Source of the DNA: Tepidicella baoligensis
GTDB lineage: Bacteria; Pseudomonadota; Gammaproteobacteria; Burkholderiales; Burkholderiaceae_C
Reading direction: 5' to 3'
Length of the DNA stretch: 64,000 nucleotides
NCBI RefSeq assembly: GCF_013432195.1
Contig: NZ_JACCDB010000001.1
Location: 186,001 to 250,000, forward strand
The notes beneath the pieces were generated by a model. The model saw nothing but the letters and a program-made list of their open reading frames with translations, was not told the DNA's origin and did not search any database. Both the position numbers and the translations under genes were made by a program. Positions within the stretch are counted from its first letter, which is position 1, and each line of letters starts with the position of its first letter. Shown here one piece after another: positions 1 through 10,538 of this stretch.

Positions 1-578
1 CCGATCAGAAAGCGCTGGCCAACCCCCCCAGGCTCGCGGCTCTCCAACCATTGGGCATTGGCCCGCGAACAGTGTTTGAGAATGCCTTCGCGGGTTTCGA
101 AACACAGGTTCAAACCGCTGAATGCAGGATAGCGCTCTTCCAGCTCATCCACCACCCGCAGACTCTGCATGTTGTGCTCAAACCCCCCCACGGGGTCGTG
201 TGGCGAAGGCACATGCGCGGCGTCACCCTCGGCATGCATGCAGGCATTGAGGGCATCCTGGCCGGCATGCCCGAAGGGGGTATGCCCCAGATCATGCGCC
301 AGGGAAATCGCCTCCACCAGGTCTTCATTCAGCCTCAGGCTGCGCGCGATGCTGCGTGCCAGCTGCGCCACTTCCAGCGAATGGGTCAGACGGGTGCGGA
401 ACAGGTCGCCTTCGTGATTGAGGAACACCTGAGTCTTGTACACCAGCCGGCGGAAAGCGGTGGAGTGGATGACACGGTCGCGATCGCGCTGAAAATCATT
501 GCGCGTCGGCGCAGGAGGCTCTGGATAGCGGCGCCCCCGGCTGAACCGAGGATCGCACGCATACGCTGCACAAGCCAT
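1..578 (-). CDS. dgt: dGTP triphosphohydrolase-like protein, partial (3' end outside window)
   Basis: HD-superfamily nucleotide triphosphohydrolase that cleaves dGTP (or other dNTPs) to the nucleoside and triphosphate. The reading frame is open from an ATG at 578 to the left edge, so about 192 N-terminal residues are present and the C-terminal half is missing. Visible marks are the N-terminal FQRDRDR and STAFRRL motifs of bacterial Dgt-like enzymes and the metal-binding histidine/aspartate motif [14 protein letters not shown]. The gene starts 12 bases after the aroB stop and is probably the last seen member of the pilMNOPQ-aroKB transcript. Family assignment is firm; whether it is dGTP-specific cannot be told from sequence. 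Confidence 0.93.
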   Translation of the reverse strand, partial: MACAAYACDPRFSRGRRYPEPPAPTRNDFQRDRDRVIHSTAFRRLVYKTQVFLNHEGDLFRTRLTHSLEVAQLARSIARSLRLNEDLVEAISLAHDLGHTPFGHAGQDALNACMHAEGDAAHVPSPHDPVGGFEHNMQSLRVVDELEERYPAFSGLNLCFETREGILKHCSRANAQWLESREPGGVGQRFLI

Positions 579-590
579 CACGCGCCAGCC

Positions 591-1709
591 TCAAACACAA
601 CAAGCATCGACCACCTCGGCGACCCATGCGTCGGGAGCCGGGCGCACATGGGCCTGGCCGGCGTCGTCGACCAGCACGAAGCGGATCTCCCCCGCTTCGG
701 CCTTTTTGTCCACGCGCATCAATTCCAGATAACGCGCGGCGTTGTTCACTCCCAATCTGGGGCCCGACACGGGCAGGCCCGCCCGCTGGATCAGCGTGCG
801 CAGCCGCTCCACCCCTGCAGCCGACAACAGGCCCATGCGGTGCGACAGCGTGGCCGCCATGACCATGCCGCAGCCAACGGCCTCCCCATGCAGCCACTCT
901 CCATAGCCCAGACCCGCCTCGATGGCATGCCCGAATGTGTGGCCAAAATTCAGAATGGCCCGCAGGCCGGACTCGCGTTCATCCAGCCCCACCACCCTGG
1001 CCTTGATTTCGCAACTCCGCTGGACCGCATGGGCCAGAGCGGTGGGATCACAGCGCCGCAAGTCTTCCATGTGGGCTTCCAGCCAGTCGAGAAAAGCCAG
1101 GTCGTGAATCGGCCCGTACTTGATGACTTCGGCGAGTCCGGCGCTGAGCTCACGCACCGGCAATGACCGGAGCACATCCAAGTCACACACCACCTTTCGG
1201 GGCTGATAGAACGCCCCGATCATGTTCTTGCCCAAGGGATGGTTGATCGCGGTTTTCCCGCCCACCGACGAGTCCACTTGCGCCAGCAAGGTGGTCGGCA
1301 CCTGAACAAAAGGCACACCGCGCATGTAGCATGCTGCGGCAAACCCGGTCATGTCCCCCACCACGCCGCCACCCAAAGCAAACAGCACCGTCTTGCGGTC
1401 ACAGCCCTGTTGCAGCAAGGCGTCAAAAATCCGGTTCAGGGACTGCCACGTCTTGTACTGCTCGCCGTCCGGCAACACCACGGTATGCACGCGCCCATAG
1501 ATGCCAGCGAGCACGCGAGCGAGTCGGTCGCCGTACAAAGGGGCCACCGTGTCGTTGGTCACGATCATGGCCTGTGCTGCCCGAGGCAAGTCCTGCCACG
1601 TGCTGGTCACATCCAGCAAGCCGCTGCCAATGAGGATGGGATAGCTGCGCTCGCCCAGATCGATCGTGACCTGGGCGGAACCTCCCTGGGTGATGGAAGT
1701 GTCTGCCAT
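591..1709 (-). CDS. aroB: 3-dehydroquinate synthase
   Basis: Converts DAHP to 3-dehydroquinate, second step of the shikimate pathway, using NAD+ and a divalent metal in the cytoplasm. The 372-residue product has the DGEQYK, GGGVVGD and DSSVGGK nucleotide/substrate loops, and metal ligands in [19 protein letters not shown] and WLHGEAV. I chose ATG 1709, which has a GGGG run upstream and gives the usual family length. A GTG at 1754 that overlaps the aroK stop (GTGA) would add 15 residues that look non-homologous, but it could allow translational coupling. The aroK-aroB order is typical of proteobacteria. Confidence 0.95.
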   Translation of the reverse strand: MADTSITQGGSAQVTIDLGERSYPILIGSGLLDVTSTWQDLPRAAQAMIVTNDTVAPLYGDRLARVLAGIYGRVHTVVLPDGEQYKTWQSLNRIFDALLQQGCDRKTVLFALGGGVVGDMTGFAAACYMRGVPFVQVPTTLLAQVDSSVGGKTAINHPLGKNMIGAFYQPRKVVCDLDVLRSLPVRELSAGLAEVIKYGPIHDLAFLDWLEAHMEDLRRCDPTALAHAVQRSCEIKARVVGLDERESGLRAILNFGHTFGHAIEAGLGYGEWLHGEAVGCGMVMAATLSHRMGLLSAAGVERLRTLIQRAGLPVSGPRLGVNNAARYLELMRVDKKAEAGEIRFVLVDDAGQAHVRPAPDAWVAEVVDACCV

Positions 1710-1750
1710 AAGCCCCGCAGTGTAGCCGCAGCAGCCATCAGCGCGCCGGC

Positions 1751-2281
1751 TCACCCTCCTGAAGCCTCGCCATCCTCGCCATTGAGCTCGAGCTGCATCA
1801 CGATCATATTGACCAGCGTCGCCACGGACGGACGACCGGTTTCGATCACGAAATGCGCCACTTCTCGGTACAGGGGATCCCGCACCGCATAGAGCTCACG
1901 CAGCCTCTGCAAAGGATCGGCCACTTGCAGCAGCGGGCGGTTGCGGTCATGACGGAGACGCCGGAAGACGTCTTCCGGCGTCGAGCGGAGGTAAAACACC
2001 TTGCCGCGCGCCTTTAAGCAACGACGGTTCTCCGCTCGCAGCACAGCCCCGCCCCCGGTGGACAGAACCATGGGCCCCGCAGCCGTCAACTCATCGATCA
2101 CAGCCGCCTCGACATCGCGGAAGCGCTCCTCGCCTTCACGCTCGAAAAACGCCCGAATCGAACAGCCCAAACGCTGCTCGATCTCATGATCCGAGTCCAC
2201 GAACGGCAGCTGCAACCGGCGCGCCAACTGCCTGCCCACCGTGGTCTTGCCTGAACCAGGCAGGCCAACCAGAACTATCAA
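1751..2281 (-). CDS. aroK: shikimate kinase
   Basis: Phosphorylates shikimate at the 3-hydroxyl using ATP, fifth step of the shikimate pathway. The 176-residue product has a P-loop GLPGSGKT directly at its N-terminus, the shikimate-binding DSD and FRDVE motifs, the STGGGAV loop, and the lid arginine in RNRPLL. The start is read as TTG at 2281. It lies 4 bases downstream of the pilQ stop, and no in-frame ATG or GTG was found near it. Translation therefore probably depends on coupling to pilQ. Confidence 0.93.
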   Translation of the reverse strand: MIVLVGLPGSGKTTVGRQLARRLQLPFVDSDHEIEQRLGCSIRAFFEREGEERFRDVEAAVIDELTAAGPMVLSTGGGAVLRAENRRCLKARGKVFYLRSTPEDVFRRLRHDRNRPLLQVADPLQRLRELYAVRDPLYREVAHFVIETGRPSVATLVNMIVMQLELNGEDGEASGG

Positions 2282-2285
2282 ACGA

Positions 2286-4364
2286 TCACCTGAGGGAAGA
2301 CAAGGTCGTTGAATCCGACAGCACCCTTGGCGTGATGAACACCAGCAATTCGGACTTGCGAGAAGCGTTTTGACGCGATCGGAACAAATTGCCGATCACA
2401 GGCACATCACCCAGCAGAGGCACCTTATCGACATTGGAAAGATCTTCCTGAACGTAGATCCCGCCAATGACCACCGTACCACCATTGGTGACCAGAACCT
2501 GGGTCTGGACGCTCTTGGTCTGAATCGCCGTTTCACCGTTGAAGATGATGGGCGAATCGTTTTTCACCTCCAGCTCCATGATCACATCACCGTCCGGCGT
2601 GATTTGGGGCAGGACGATCAGCTTGAGTGAGGCATCGATGAACTCGATGGTGGTGTTGCCGTCGGCATCACGGCGCAAGAACGGGAATTTTCGTCCATCT
2701 TCGATGACGGCCTGCTTTTGATCGGCTGTTACCACGCGCGGACTGGAAACCGTTTTCAACTTCCGATCAGATTCGTTGGCAGCAATTTCCAGGTTCAATA
2801 ACCGAGTGGCGCTGGCATTGAATAGAGAGACTGCGAACTCTCCCACACCCGTGGTTGAAACTGGAATGTTGACAAACCTGCCAGTAGGGTCCAGGTTGAT
2901 GAAATTGGTCCCAGTGACCTCCCCGTCGGCATCGCGGGTCGACGCATTGTTGGTCCCCGAAACGACGGAGGCATTCGAGCCAACCCATCTGCCACCGAAA
3001 CGGACACCCAGGCTTTTGCCGAAGGTGTCCTCGGCCTCCACGATTCGGGCCTCGATGAGCACCTGACGGACCGGAATGTCCAGCTTTTTGATGAGTTCCT
3101 GAATTTCCTCCAGTTTGGCAGCAATATCGGTCACAAACAGTTGATTGGTTCTTGGCTCGGCAAACACGGAGCCTTGGCGACTGAGAAGCCGAACCTCGTT
3201 GTCACCGGTACCCACAGCCGTTGTCAACTGTTTGGCCACCTCTTCAGCCCTGGAAAAATTCAGCCGAAAACTTTGCGTGCGCACGGGCTCCAGCCCCCTG
3301 ATGACTTGCTTGGCCTCCAGTTCCTCTCGCTCCCTGGCGAGAATTTCGGCCTGCGGTGCCACCCATATCACATTGCCGGCGGTCCGCATGCCCAAGCCCT
3401 TGGACTGCAGGATGATGTCGAGCGCCTGGTCCCAAGGGACATCCTTGAGGCGCAGCGTGACACTGCCCGTGACACTGTCGGATGTGATGATGTTGAAGTT
3501 GGTGAAATCTGCAATCACCTGCAGCAGGGAACGGATTTCGATGTTCTGGAAATTCAGGGACAGCTTTTCCCCAGTGTAACGGGGCCCCTGCGCCAGCTTG
3601 TCGGGATCGGCCTTGATCTCGCGCAACTCCAGCACGAACTGGTTGTCGCTTTGGTACGCACTGTGCTCCCAATTGCCTGTGGGCTCGACCACGAGGCGAA
3701 CACGGTCTCCGACTTGGGTTGCGGTGATGGTGCGCACCGGTGTCCCGAAATCGGTGACGTCCATACGGCGCCGCAGCCCCTCTGGCAGGGAGGTCTGTGT
3801 GAACTCAACCACCAGATTGCGGCCTTGCTGACGAATGTCGACCCCGGTCTGGCTGCTGGGGAGATCCACGATCACACGGCCAGCATTGTCGGTGCCACGG
3901 CGAAAATCGATATCGGCCAGAGGCTGCACGCGTGTGGCCACGGCCTCGGCGAAAGCGGTGCCGCCGCCCGTGGGCGCCGCCACGGTGGGCGGCTTGAGCA
4001 GCACCAGCAGGGCGTTGCCCTCGAGACGGGTTTCGTAGTTGACCGACTGGTTGAGGTTGAGCACCACCCGGGTGCGGCCCCCGGCCTCCACCACGTTCAC
4101 GGAGCGAAGATTGCCCTGGTTGATCTCCACCAGATTGCGCCCGGTCGCGTTTTGGGCGCCTGCAAAGTCCAATGCGATCCGTGCGGGTGACTGGATCGAG
4201 AAGCCGGCCGGCAATTGTTGCAGCGGCTCGCTGGTCTGGATGCGTATGACCTCCGATCCCCCTTGCATCGCGGCGGTGACCGACTCAATGGCCAACTGGG
4301 CTTGTGCCAGACCGGCCAGAAGCCATGTCGAGGCCAGGAGAGAGAGTTTTCCGATACGAGACAT
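2286..4364 (-). CDS. pilQ: type IV pilus secretin PilQ
   Basis: Outer-membrane secretin that forms the gated pore through which the type IV pilus leaves the cell. The 692-residue product has a signal peptide (residues 1-22, ending AQA), two AMIN-type peptidoglycan-binding regions in the first 270 residues, secretin N0/N1 domains, and the C-terminal secretin barrel domain with [13 protein letters not shown] and [16 protein letters not shown] segments. ATG 4364 is preferred because an AGGGG stands just upstream and the signal peptide starts cleanly. ATG 4406, which overlaps the pilP stop as ATGA, would add 14 residues. Last pil gene of the operon. Confidence 0.95.
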   Translation of the reverse strand: MSRIGKLSLLASTWLLAGLAQAQLAIESVTAAMQGGSEVIRIQTSEPLQQLPAGFSIQSPARIALDFAGAQNATGRNLVEINQGNLRSVNVVEAGGRTRVVLNLNQSVNYETRLEGNALLVLLKPPTVAAPTGGGTAFAEAVATRVQPLADIDFRRGTDNAGRVIVDLPSSQTGVDIRQQGRNLVVEFTQTSLPEGLRRRMDVTDFGTPVRTITATQVGDRVRLVVEPTGNWEHSAYQSDNQFVLELREIKADPDKLAQGPRYTGEKLSLNFQNIEIRSLLQVIADFTNFNIITSDSVTGSVTLRLKDVPWDQALDIILQSKGLGMRTAGNVIWVAPQAEILAREREELEAKQVIRGLEPVRTQSFRLNFSRAEEVAKQLTTAVGTGDNEVRLLSRQGSVFAEPRTNQLFVTDIAAKLEEIQELIKKLDIPVRQVLIEARIVEAEDTFGKSLGVRFGGRWVGSNASVVSGTNNASTRDADGEVTGTNFINLDPTGRFVNIPVSTTGVGEFAVSLFNASATRLLNLEIAANESDRKLKTVSSPRVVTADQKQAVIEDGRKFPFLRRDADGNTTIEFIDASLKLIVLPQITPDGDVIMELEVKNDSPIIFNGETAIQTKSVQTQVLVTNGGTVVIGGIYVQEDLSNVDKVPLLGDVPVIGNLFRSRQNASRKSELLVFITPRVLSDSTTLSSLR

Positions 4365-4402
4365 GGTACGCCCCTGATGATGTCCGGTGGTATCTTTGAA
4401 TG

Positions 4403-4954
4403 TCATTTGCCGGTGGCCTCTTGCAATTGCAGGACCGATGTCCGCTCGATCCATTCCCCGGCGGCATCCTGCACGATTTCTCTCAAGGTAATCTGGGTTT
4501 CGGTGATGCCGGTGATGCGTCCATAGTTGGTCCCCAGGTAATTGCCCACACGGACTTGGTAGAGCAGGTTTTCAGCCTTTACCAAGGCCACGACTTCCCG
4601 GTCGCGATTGAGCAGACCGACCATGGTGATCGCATCCAGCGGAACCGCCTCGAGCGGCTCCTTGCGCCGCTGCATTTCGGCGGCGATCAGACTCGAGGCC
4701 CGTGGAGACCCCGACTCCGCTCGCAGCAACACCGTGAGCTTCTCTTCACTGAACGGCGAGAGGGCTGCGGCACCTCGGTAATCCTGCGGAACATAGGCCT
4801 TGGGTTCGGCCACCGGCTCGACCCGGGGCCTGACCGTGGCGCGCTGCTGCGCCATCCACTCCGCCAAGTCATCCTGCCCCGCCCCGAAGCATCCTCCCAG
4901 CATCAGCATACCGGCAGCCAGGAACGTCATGCCCAGCAAACGCACGTTCTTCAT
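4403..4954 (-). CDS. pilP: type IV pilus inner-membrane lipoprotein PilP
   Basis: Periplasmic lipoprotein that links the PilN-PilO inner-membrane complex to the secretin PilQ. The 183-residue product has a lipoprotein signal with lipobox LGGC around residue 22, then a low-complexity proline/glutamate region and the compact beta domain (residues about 90-180) that binds the PilQ N0 domain. Its start overlaps the pilO stop (ATGA, 4951-4954), and its stop overlaps an alternative pilQ start in the same way, indicating tight translational coupling. Confidence 0.94.
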   Translation of the reverse strand: MKNVRLLGMTFLAAGMLMLGGCFGAGQDDLAEWMAQQRATVRPRVEPVAEPKAYVPQDYRGAAALSPFSEEKLTVLLRAESGSPRASSLIAAEMQRRKEPLEAVPLDAITMVGLLNRDREVVALVKAENLLYQVRVGNYLGTNYGRITGITETQITLREIVQDAAGEWIERTSVLQLQEATGK

Positions 4955-5643
4955 GGCCGACGCCCTCCCGCGCGCTGCGCCTGCTGCGTCCGCTGCTGCT
5001 GGAGCACTTCGTCCGGATCGAGATAGCGGAAGGTCTTCGCGATCGCGTCCATGGTCAGCGTGTCTGGCCGCCCCTGTGCCGGTGCCAGGGAGATGTTGCT
5101 GAGGGTGACGATGCGGGACAGGTGCGAGACATCGGAGACGAACAGACCGATGTCGTGGTAGGTGCCGGTCACCCGCACCGTGATGGGCAGTTCCGCGTAA
5201 TAGTCACGTACCACCTCCTGACCGGGCCGAAACAGTTCGAACTGTAGGCTGCGCCCGAGACCGGCCTGGTTGATATCGGAAAGCAACGCGTCCATTTCGG
5301 CCTTGCTGGGCAATTGCTTCTCGAGCTGGGCCACGTACTGCCTGACTTGCTCCAGTTGAGAGCGCAGAGTCTCGAGATTGACGGCCTGGCCCAGCTTGCG
5401 GGTGTATTCGGTACGCAGCTGTGATTCACGCTGGCGCTCGGACTCCAGGCGGGAGCCGAGATCCCCGAGCCACACGAACCAGAGGGCAACGACCACCGCC
5501 AGACCGACCCCCACCAGCAGCAGGTTGCGCGGAATGCTGGGCCAACGGGAAGGATCGTTCGGGTCCAACCCACGGAACTGGGACTGGACCAGAGACAGCC
5601 ACTGAGCGAAGTCGAAGGAGGATTTTGGGGCGTTTGTAGGCAT
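4951..5643 (-). CDS. pilO: type IV pilus alignment protein PilO
   Basis: Bitopic inner-membrane protein that dimerises with PilN and helps set the geometry of the pilus machine. The 230-residue product shows a short cytoplasmic N-terminus, one transmembrane segment at about residues 42-60, a coiled coil rich in E/Q/R (about 65-115), and a ferredoxin-like periplasmic domain with the ELPITVRVTGTYHDIGLF strand. It ends in a glutamine/arginine-rich tail. It lies 22 bases after pilN and overlaps pilP by 4 bases. Confidence 0.94.
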   Translation of the reverse strand: MPTNAPKSSFDFAQWLSLVQSQFRGLDPNDPSRWPSIPRNLLLVGVGLAVVVALWFVWLGDLGSRLESERQRESQLRTEYTRKLGQAVNLETLRSQLEQVRQYVAQLEKQLPSKAEMDALLSDINQAGLGRSLQFELFRPGQEVVRDYYAELPITVRVTGTYHDIGLFVSDVSHLSRIVTLSNISLAPAQGRPDTLTMDAIAKTFRYLDPDEVLQQQRTQQAQRAGGRRP

Positions 5644-5665
5644 AGCAGTCTAGGCGTTCGCCTCC

Positions 5666-6256
5666 TCAAACCTTACCGTCGGACGCCGGAGCGGTCGGTC
5701 CCTTGGTCAGCATCACGCGGACCGAGAAGTTGAAGATGCGGCGCTGATCGCGCTGGTTCAAGGCGATCGTGCCGGCGGTGATTTCGACCAACTGGGGCTG
5801 CTTCAACCACTCGCTGCGGCTTGCGAGATTGCGCAGCAACTCCGAGACGCGCTCCTGCGATTGCGCCACCCCCGTGATCGTGATGGCCATGTTTTCCTGG
5901 CGCAGACTCCTGAGGTAAACCCCCTCAGGCAATTGCGCCACCATTTCGTCCAGAAGATGCACCGGCAGATTCCGATCGGCCTGCAGGCTTTCCACCGCTT
6001 CCTGCCGGGCTTTCAATGCGGTGAGCTCTTGCTCGAGGGTATTGATGTCTTTGATTTGGGCATCGAGCTTGGCGATTTCTGCCCGCACGAACTGGTTGCG
6101 CCGTTGCTGGGCATCCAGTTGCACCTCGTAGAAGCCATAAATGGCCGCAGAAACGGCCAGGCCAGCCGCCACCGCCAGGCCCAGATGCAGGAAAAACTGC
6201 TCGCGGCGCTTCTTGCGGGCCGCTTCACGGTGGGGCAGCAGGTTGATGGTGATCAT
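5666..6256 (-). CDS. pilN: type IV pilus biogenesis protein PilN
   Basis: Inner-membrane partner of PilO; its short cytoplasmic tail docks onto the actin-like protein PilM. The 196-residue product begins with the conserved PilM-binding tail ITINLLPHR, followed by one membrane helix (about residues 22-42), a coiled coil, and a periplasmic fimbrial-assembly domain. Its start overlaps the pilM stop (ATGA at 6253-6256), so the PilM-PilN pair is coupled at translation. Confidence 0.95.
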   Translation of the reverse strand: MITINLLPHREAARKKRREQFFLHLGLAVAAGLAVSAAIYGFYEVQLDAQQRRNQFVRAEIAKLDAQIKDINTLEQELTALKARQEAVESLQADRNLPVHLLDEMVAQLPEGVYLRSLRQENMAITITGVAQSQERVSELLRNLASRSEWLKQPQLVEITAGTIALNQRDQRRIFNFSVRVMLTKGPTAPASDGKV

Positions 6257-7332
6257 GGGGCGAACCTCCGCATGGCCAGCCCGGTCGCCACCAGATAGGC
6301 CGTTCCGACCGCCATGGCCTGGCTCGCCTGGGCGGCCGCCGACAGCACCATGCCGTCAAACGGGTTGACGATCTTGCAGGGGAAGGAGGTCTGGTTCATC
6401 ACGGCCACATCCAGCCCGGGCAGCGCCGCAGACCCTCCGGAAATCAAGACATGATCGACCTTGTTGTGGGGCGTGCTGGTAAAGAAGAATTGCAGCGCCC
6501 GCCCAATGTCCTGCCCCATGTCTTCCATGAAGGGCGACAGCACCGCCTCGCGGTAGTCTGGGGGCAAATTCCCTTGGCGTTTCTTGGTCTCCGCCTCATC
6601 GAAAGGAATGCCGTAATAGCGAGCGATCTGCTGGGTCAGTTGCGCCCCGCCAAAGTTCTGGTCCCGCTCGTAGATCATTTCGTCGTTGCGGATGACCTGG
6701 AGACTGGAGTTCTGGGAGCCGATTTCGAACAGCGCGATCAGCATGTTGTGCCCGCGGTTGGGTAGCGTGTCGATCACGCGCGAGGCAGCCAGGCGTGAAG
6801 CAAAAGATTCGACATCCAGCACGACCAGATGGAGTCCAGCGGCCTCAGCCAGCCCCTGACGGTCCGACACCTTCTCCTTGCGGGAGGCCGCCAGCAGCAC
6901 CTCGACGTAATCCGGCAGATTGGGAGACGGGCCGATCACGCAGAAATCCAGGCTGACTTCCGCCAGCGGAAAAGGGATATACTGCGCCGCCTCGGATTCC
7001 ACCTGAACTTCCAGTTCGTCGTCCGACATGCCGGCGGGCAGATTGATCTTCTTGGTAATCACCGCCGACCCCGGAAGCGCCATGGCCACATTTTTGGTGC
7101 GGCTGCCCGCCTTTTTGACCAGACGGCGCAGGGCCTCGGCGACTTCATCGAATTGCTCGACGTTGCCTTCGGTGACCCACCCACGCTCCAACGGCTCCAT
7201 GGCGCAGCGCTCCAGCACCCAGTCGCCCGTCCGGTTACGCCCGAGTTCCACCAGTTTGAGCGTCGTGGAACTGATATCGATGCCGAGCAGCGGCGCAGGC
7301 TCCCGACTGAATAGAGATCCGAGTGAGATCAA
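6253..7332 (-). CDS. pilM: type IV pilus actin-like ATPase PilM
   Basis: Cytoplasmic actin/FtsA-like ATP-binding protein that couples PilN to the pilus motor. The 359-residue product begins ISLGSLFSR and carries the first phosphate loop LLGIDISSTTLKLVEL, a second nucleotide motif IALFEIGSQNSSLQV and the ISGGSAALPG motif. I prefer a TTG start at 7332 because a GGGGG run stands about six bases upstream and the N-terminus then matches the family. A GTG at 7338 is the alternative. First gene of the pilMNOPQ operon, divergent from mrcA. Confidence 0.93.
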   Translation of the reverse strand: MISLGSLFSREPAPLLGIDISSTTLKLVELGRNRTGDWVLERCAMEPLERGWVTEGNVEQFDEVAEALRRLVKKAGSRTKNVAMALPGSAVITKKINLPAGMSDDELEVQVESEAAQYIPFPLAEVSLDFCVIGPSPNLPDYVEVLLAASRKEKVSDRQGLAEAAGLHLVVLDVESFASRLAASRVIDTLPNRGHNMLIALFEIGSQNSSLQVIRNDEMIYERDQNFGGAQLTQQIARYYGIPFDEAETKKRQGNLPPDYREAVLSPFMEDMGQDIGRALQFFFTSTPHNKVDHVLISGGSAALPGLDVAVMNQTSFPCKIVNPFDGMVLSAAAQASQAMAVGTAYLVATGLAMRRFAP

Positions 7333-7385
7333 ATTCACCCCCACAATGTGTTTGATGCACCGTTGCCGGAGCGATGTCGCTATCA

Positions 7386-7413
7386 ATCCTATCAGCTATC
7401 AGCCATGAGCCAA
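7386..7413 (-). promoter_or_regulatory. possible sigma-70 promoter for pilMNOPQ
   Basis: On the minus strand a TTGGCT (7408-7413), 16-base spacer and TAGGAT (7386-7391) give four of six matches at each box. The site lies about 55 bases before the proposed pilM start, in the 264-base divergent pilM/mrcA gap. This is consensus matching only. Confidence 0.3.
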
Positions 7414-7567
7414 CCTTGACCACTTTCCCTGCGCCGGGGTGCCCTCCATCGATCCGATGTCAAAAACAGCTTTTTTGGCAACGCCCGCAGTATCCGCGAT
7501 TTTTGAGGGAATTTACAAAATTTAACCAATCCTTTGCGACCACCCCTCCCCCCAAGAGGCCATTTTT

Positions 7568-7573
7568 TATAAT
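7568..7573 (+). promoter_or_regulatory. -10 box (TATAAT) for mrcA
   Basis: A perfect TATAAT stands 24 bases before the mrcA start, predicting a short leader of about 17 bases. No good -35 box is seen at the right spacing. The rest of the 264-base intergenic region (7333-7596) is AT-richer than its surroundings and holds no further recognisable gene. Confidence 0.4.
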
Positions 7574-7596
7574 TTCGGGTCATTGCAAAGGCTGAC

Positions 7597-10002
7597 ATGT
7601 CGCCCCCTTCTCCCCGCCCCTCCATGACGAACGGTTCTCGCAAGCACGACTCGGAGGGCGCGCCACGCCCGCAGCGTGCCCTTTGGCAGCAGATACTGCT
7701 GTGGGGAGCTGCCACCCTGGGCACTTCGGTGGCGGCTGGCGCCATGCTGCTGGCGATCGGCTTGGCCATGGCCTATCCGAACCTGCCCGATGTCACGAAC
7801 CTGGCCGACTATCGGCCCAAGCTGCCCTTGAGGGTGTACGCCGCCGGTGGCGAATTGCTGGGTGAGTTCGGTGAGGAGCGTCGCAACCTCACGCCATTCG
7901 AAGACATCCCCCCCGTGATGGTGAACGCGGTCCTGGCGATCGAGGATGCCCGGTTCTTCGAGCACAACGGCGTGGACTATCGGGGCTTGGCCCGAGCCGC
8001 CCTGGCCAACCTGGGCGAAGCGAAAAGCCAGGGAGCCTCCACGATCACCATGCAGGTGGCGCGCAACGTCTATCTGTCGAGTGAGAAAAGTTATCTGCGC
8101 AAGATTTACGAGGTGCTTCTGACTTTCAAGCTGGAGCACATGCTGACCAAGGAACAGATTCTGGAAATCTACATGAACCAGATTTTCCTGGGTCATCGGG
8201 CCTACGGGTTCGCGGCCGCCGCCCAGACCTATTTCGGCAAGCCGCTGAAAGACCTCACCATCGCTGAGGCGGCCATGCTCGCCGGCCTACCCAAGGCCCC
8301 TTCCGCCTATAACCCGATCAGCAACCCGCGCCGTGCCCGGGCGCGGCAACTCCACATCATCGACCGGATGCTGGAAAACGGCTTCATCACCGCGGAAGAA
8401 GCCCAGGCCGCCAAGGAAGAACCCCTGCGCCTGCGTCGGCCGCATCCCGACCAGCTCATCCATGCGGATTACGTGACGGAAATGGTACGCCAGGCCGTCT
8501 TCGAGCAGTACGGTGAGGAGGCCTACACACGAGGCCTGCAGGTCCACACCACGGTGGATGCCCAGGCGCAACGACTGGCTTTCCGCGCCGTTCGCCAAGG
8601 CGTGATGGATTTCGAACGCCGCCAGTTCTACCGGGGGCCCGAGCGCTTCATCGACCTGCCAGCGGATCCGGCGGATCGGGAGCAGGCCATCGACGAAGCG
8701 CTGGCGGCTGCCCCTGACAACAACGGCCTGCTCAGTGCGGTGGTGCTGGAAGCCACCAACCGCCGGGTGGTCGTCACCCGGGGTGATGGAAGCACCATCG
8801 AGATCACGGGTACCGGCCTCGATCCGGTCCGATCGGGCCTGGCCGACAACGCGCCCCCGCACCTGCGCCTGCGCCCGGGCGCGGTGGTGCGTATCGCCAG
8901 CGATGGCCCCAACCGCTGGTACCTCACGCAAATGCCGGTGGTGGAAGCCGCATTTGTGGCGCTCGACCCACGCACAGGCGAAATCAAGGCGCTGGTCGGT
9001 GGTTTCGACTTCAACCGCAACAAATTCAACCGCGTCACCCAGTCACAGCGCCAGCCGGGCTCCAGTTTCAAGCCCTTCATTTACTCAGCGGCCCTGGAGA
9101 AGGGCATCACCCCGTCCACGCTGGTCAATGACGCTCCGCTCTTCTTCAGCGCCACCGTGACCGGCGGCAAACCGTGGGAGCCCAAAAACTACGACGGCAA
9201 GTTCGAGGGCCCGATGACGGTGCGCACGGCCTTGGCCAAGTCGAAGAACATGGTGTCGATCAACATCCTCAAGGCGGTCGGGCCGAGCAGCGCCCAGGAG
9301 TGGGTGACCCGCTTCGGCTTCGAAGCCGAAAAGCACCCGCCTTACCTCACGATGGCGCTCGGGGCCGGAGCCGTCACCCCACTGCAGATGGCCAGCGGCT
9401 ATGGCGTGTTCGCCAATGGCGGCTACTACGTGCCACCCATACTGATCACCAAGATCACCGATCACCGCGGCAAGGTACTCATGGAACAGCGCCCGCGTCT
9501 GCCAGACGAAAGCCAACGGGTCATCTCGGCACGCAACGCTTTCGTGATGAGTCAACTGCTGGGGGAGATCACCCGCACGGGCACGGCTGCACGGGCCCAG
9601 GCCACCCTGCGGCGCGCCGATCTTTACGGCAAGACCGGCACCACCAATGACTCGGTGGATGCCTGGTTCGTGGGGTATCACCCCACCCTGTCGGCCGCGG
9701 TGTGGATGGGCTACGACACGCCGCGCAACCTGGGACGCCAGGCCACCGGCGGCGCGCTCGCATTGCCGATCTGGATCAACTTCATGGGCCAAGCCCTGGC
9801 GCAGGTACCCGAGCAGCAGTTGATCCCGCCTGCAGGCGTGATACAGGTCAACGGCGAATGGTATTACGAGGAATACGGCCCTGGCGAAGGGGTGGCATCA
9901 CTCGGCATGGCGGATGAGGGAGCGAGCCACTACGACGCCGAAGTGGGTCAACCCATGGAGCCTCGCGAGCGGCGCAGCATCCTCAATCTCTTCATGAACT
10001 GA
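7597..10002 (+). CDS. mrcA: penicillin-binding protein 1A (bifunctional glycosyltransferase/transpeptidase)
   Basis: Polymerises lipid II and cross-links peptidoglycan at the outer face of the inner membrane. The 801-residue class A PBP has one transmembrane helix (about residues 30-55), a GT51 domain with EDARFFEH at 116-123, an OB-like linker, and a transpeptidase domain. Its catalytic motifs are SSFK at 489-492, SKN at 549-551 and KTGTT from 679. It is divergent from pilMNOPQ, a gene order widely conserved in beta- and gammaproteobacteria. The stop overlaps the convergent cyaY by 11 bases. Confidence 0.96.
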   Translation: MSPPSPRPSMTNGSRKHDSEGAPRPQRALWQQILLWGAATLGTSVAAGAMLLAIGLAMAYPNLPDVTNLADYRPKLPLRVYAAGGELLGEFGEERRNLTPFEDIPPVMVNAVLAIEDARFFEHNGVDYRGLARAALANLGEAKSQGASTITMQVARNVYLSSEKSYLRKIYEVLLTFKLEHMLTKEQILEIYMNQIFLGHRAYGFAAAAQTYFGKPLKDLTIAEAAMLAGLPKAPSAYNPISNPRRARARQLHIIDRMLENGFITAEEAQAAKEEPLRLRRPHPDQLIHADYVTEMVRQAVFEQYGEEAYTRGLQVHTTVDAQAQRLAFRAVRQGVMDFERRQFYRGPERFIDLPADPADREQAIDEALAAAPDNNGLLSAVVLEATNRRVVVTRGDGSTIEITGTGLDPVRSGLADNAPPHLRLRPGAVVRIASDGPNRWYLTQMPVVEAAFVALDPRTGEIKALVGGFDFNRNKFNRVTQSQRQPGSSFKPFIYSAALEKGITPSTLVNDAPLFFSATVTGGKPWEPKNYDGKFEGPMTVRTALAKSKNMVSINILKAVGPSSAQEWVTRFGFEAEKHPPYLTMALGAGAVTPLQMASGYGVFANGGYYVPPILITKITDHRGKVLMEQRPRLPDESQRVISARNAFVMSQLLGEITRTGTAARAQATLRRADLYGKTGTTNDSVDAWFVGYHPTLSAAVWMGYDTPRNLGRQATGGALALPIWINFMGQALAQVPEQQLIPPAGVIQVNGEWYYEEYGPGEGVASLGMADEGASHYDAEVGQPMEPRERRSILNLFMN

Positions 10003-10321
10003 AATCCAGCGTCTGGCCCGCTTGGGCAGAAGCCTCTCGCGAGAGGTGGGCAAAAAACTCGCCAGCGCCTTTGGTGTCCATCCACTGCTGCCCGTCAAAA
10101 CGGTAGTGATAGCCGCCGGAGCGCGACGCCATCCAGACCTCGTGTAGCGGTTTTTGCAGATTGATGACGATCTGGCTGCCGTTGGGAAAAGCCAGCGTCA
10201 CCATCCCGCCCACACGCTGGTTGTCGATATCGGCGTCGGTCGATTCGTTGATGCGGTCACAGGCCAGTTCCACCGCTTTCAGCAGCGCCTCGGCCCGGTC
10301 CATGTATTCCTGATCGGTCAT
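9992..10321 (-). CDS. cyaY: frataxin-like iron-donor protein CyaY
   Basis: Small acidic protein that binds iron and modulates IscS-dependent iron-sulfur cluster assembly. The 109-residue product has the family length, an acidic first helix, the beta-sheet core with [18 protein letters not shown], and the conserved tryptophan in [16 protein letters not shown] 10321 has a GGTGGA six bases upstream. The last bases run 11 bp into the end of mrcA on the opposite strand. It is divergent from lptM with only 12 bases between the start codons. Confidence 0.95.
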   Translation of the reverse strand: MTDQEYMDRAEALLKAVELACDRINESTDADIDNQRVGGMVTLAFPNGSQIVINLQKPLHEVWMASRSGGYHYRFDGQQWMDTKGAGEFFAHLSREASAQAGQTLDFSS

Positions 10322-10327
10322 TACAAT
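10322..10327 (+). promoter_or_regulatory. -10 box (TACAAT) placing the start site at the lptM ATG
   Basis: TACAAT occupies exactly -12 to -7 relative to the A of the lptM start codon, directly beside the cyaY start codon. If used, it would make a leaderless lptM-lysA transcript. No good -35 box is visible. Confidence 0.3.
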
Positions 10328-10333
10328 TCCACC

Positions 10334-10525
10334 ATGTTTCATCGGTTCCAGATTGTAGGCACGCCCTCGCGAGCGACCCCATGGCGACGGCTTGCCCGCG
10401 CCGGTTTCGTGGGCATGGCCCTGCTGTTCGTCGGCTTGGGTCTGACCGCCTGCGGACAAAAGGGGCCACTGTATCTCCCGGCCCCGGATCAGCCCGCCCA
10501 GCCCCCCGATGCCCCACGGCGCTGA
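10334..10525 (+). CDS. lptM: LPS translocon maturation chaperone LptM (YifL-like lipoprotein)
   Basis: Small lipoprotein of 63 residues that, in enterobacteria, helps the LptD/LptE outer-membrane LPS translocon mature. A signal peptide is followed by the lipobox LTAC and the family signature [10 protein letters not shown] just after the lipidated cysteine. A short proline-rich tail follows. It stands directly upstream of lysA, the usual lptM/yifL-lysA arrangement. The function is transferred from characterised homologues. Confidence 0.88.
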   Translation: MFHRFQIVGTPSRATPWRRLARAGFVGMALLFVGLGLTACGQKGPLYLPAPDQPAQPPDAPRR

Positions 10526-10538
10526 CGCGCCCCTTTCC